A stretch of DNA of 14,791 nucleotides, taken from assembly GCA_016919605.1 (NCBI GenBank), contig JACXTQ010000291.1, positions 1 through 14,791 of the forward strand, given 5' to 3'. How positions within the stretch are numbered: the first letter of the stretch is position 1; each line of letters starts with the position of its first letter. Source of the DNA: Methylovulum sp. GTDB lineage: Bacteria; Pseudomonadota; Gammaproteobacteria; Methylococcales; Methylomonadaceae. Below the pieces are notes generated by a model. That model ran no database searches. It worked only from the letters and a program-made list of their open reading frames with translations, and was not told the origin of the DNA. A program made the translations under genes and the position numbers. Below, in pieces: positions 14,335 through 14,791 of the stretch.

Positions 14335-14422
14335 GCCTAAAGAGGGTGCGGCAATGGCACACTCTGTTAATTTTTTGCATAATCCTATGCCAAAACCACC
14401 GCTGTACACGACCTATTGGCAT

Positions 14423-14453
14423 AAAAAAACCCGCCACAAGGGCGGGTTTTTTT
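14423..14453. terminator. Rho-independent terminator after the OmpA-family gene
   Basis: A GC-rich core stem (CCCGCC with GGCGGG) is extended by seven A-T pairs around the loop ACAAG, with eight T on the plus-strand side and seven A on the other. It lies 22 bases after the stop of the OmpA-family gene and isolates that gene from the secretion operon. Confidence 0.93.
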
Positions 14454-14475
14454 TAAAGTGAGGGTTTTATGAAAC

Positions 14476-14791
14476 TTAGTTACCCGTCCACACCAACTCA
14501 ACACGGCGGTTCAAAGAACGGCCTTGTTCGGTGACGTTATCGGCAATCGGTTGGCTTTCACCAAAACCTTTGGCAACCAATCTATTAGCCACATGTTTCA
14601 TTTTCAGATAATTGACCACAGATTGTGAGCGTTTTTGTGACAATTTCAGGTTATGGGCATCACTGCCTTCGCTGCTGGTATGGCCATGTACTTCAATATC
14701 AACTTTTTCAGGATACTTGTTCAAACTCGCGGCGACCCGATCCAAAATGCTCATAGCGCCCATAGTCAAGTCGGCTGAGTTGACTTTAAAG
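14476..14791 (-). CDS. OmpA family protein, C-terminal domain, partial
   Basis: Only the last 104 codons or so are present; the frame stays open to the window edge, so the start lies outside. The visible part is an OmpA-like peptidoglycan-binding domain: FKVNSADL at the edge, then IEVHGHTSSEGSDAHNLKLS, QKRSQSVVNYL, RLVAKGFGESQPIADN and the closing NRRVELVW. The family anchors outer-membrane proteins or lipoproteins to the cell wall. The aspartate of the usual GHTD motif is serine here, while the arginine 15 residues later (QKR) is kept. Whether the missing N-terminus is a beta-barrel, a lipoprotein signal or repeats cannot be seen. The gene ends at a strong terminator and is probably independent of the secretion operon. 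Confidence 0.93.
   Translation of the reverse strand, partial: FKVNSADLTMGAMSILDRVAASLNKYPEKVDIEVHGHTSSEGSDAHNLKLSQKRSQSVVNYLKMKHVANRLVAKGFGESQPIADNVTEQGRSLNRRVELVWTGN

Noticed and set aside
14200..14409. Minus-strand frame of 69 codons upstream of and overlapping the ABC gene
   Set aside because: It covers the promoter region and then the ABC gene in another frame; there is no domain.

Overview
The window looks like chromosomal DNA of a gammaproteobacterium. The aa3 oxidase cluster order (ctaC-ctaD-small protein-ctaG-ctaE, then a DUF2909 gene, SURF1 and a Sco-like gene) is the Pseudomonas-type arrangement, and a type IVa pilin with a TfpX/TfpZ-type accessory protein also fits. Moderate GC content and the dispersed-repeat style of the two non-coding blocks make me think of a methanotroph-like (Methylococcales) genome, but that is a weak inference. 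Every gene except one (DUF2909, 1842-2105) lies on the minus strand, so the biological reading order runs from right to left.

Right end (14791 to 9868): the C-terminal half of an OmpA-family peptidoglycan-binding protein, closed by a strong terminator. It is followed by a three-gene type I secretion operon: PrtD-type ABC transporter, HlyD/PrtE-type membrane fusion protein, TolC-type outer membrane protein. The three genes overlap or nearly touch and share a -10-like box upstream. No substrate gene is visible in the window.

Middle (9867 to 7168): a roughly 205-bp MITE-like repeat with 18-bp perfect terminal inverted repeats encloses four small hairpins. Next come an unrecognised 168-residue membrane protein, then a type IV major pilin behind a candidate sigma-54 promoter and with its own terminator, then a TfpX/TfpZ-family pilin accessory membrane protein with another strong terminator.

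Left half (7031 to 294): a cytochrome c oxidase operon. Subunit II carries two tandem cytochrome c domains. Subunit I follows, then a 32-residue single-span assembly protein, the Cox11/CtaG copper chaperone and subunit III. A bidirectional terminator separates subunit III from a convergent DUF2909 twin-membrane-span gene. SURF1 and a Sco-like thioredoxin-fold membrane protein, which lacks the Sco copper-ligand histidine, probably form a separate transcription unit. Together these genes make and assemble a terminal oxidase.

Left edge (1 to 293): non-coding, with a run of back-to-back small hairpins, four of which show GGA in the loop on the plus strand. This is either a dispersed repeat or a CsrA/RsmA-binding RNA-like structure.

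Most of the window is ordinary. The points most worth a second look are the GGA-hairpin cluster, the MITE-like element, the diheme extension of subunit II, the 32-residue ORF and the degenerate Sco-like protein.
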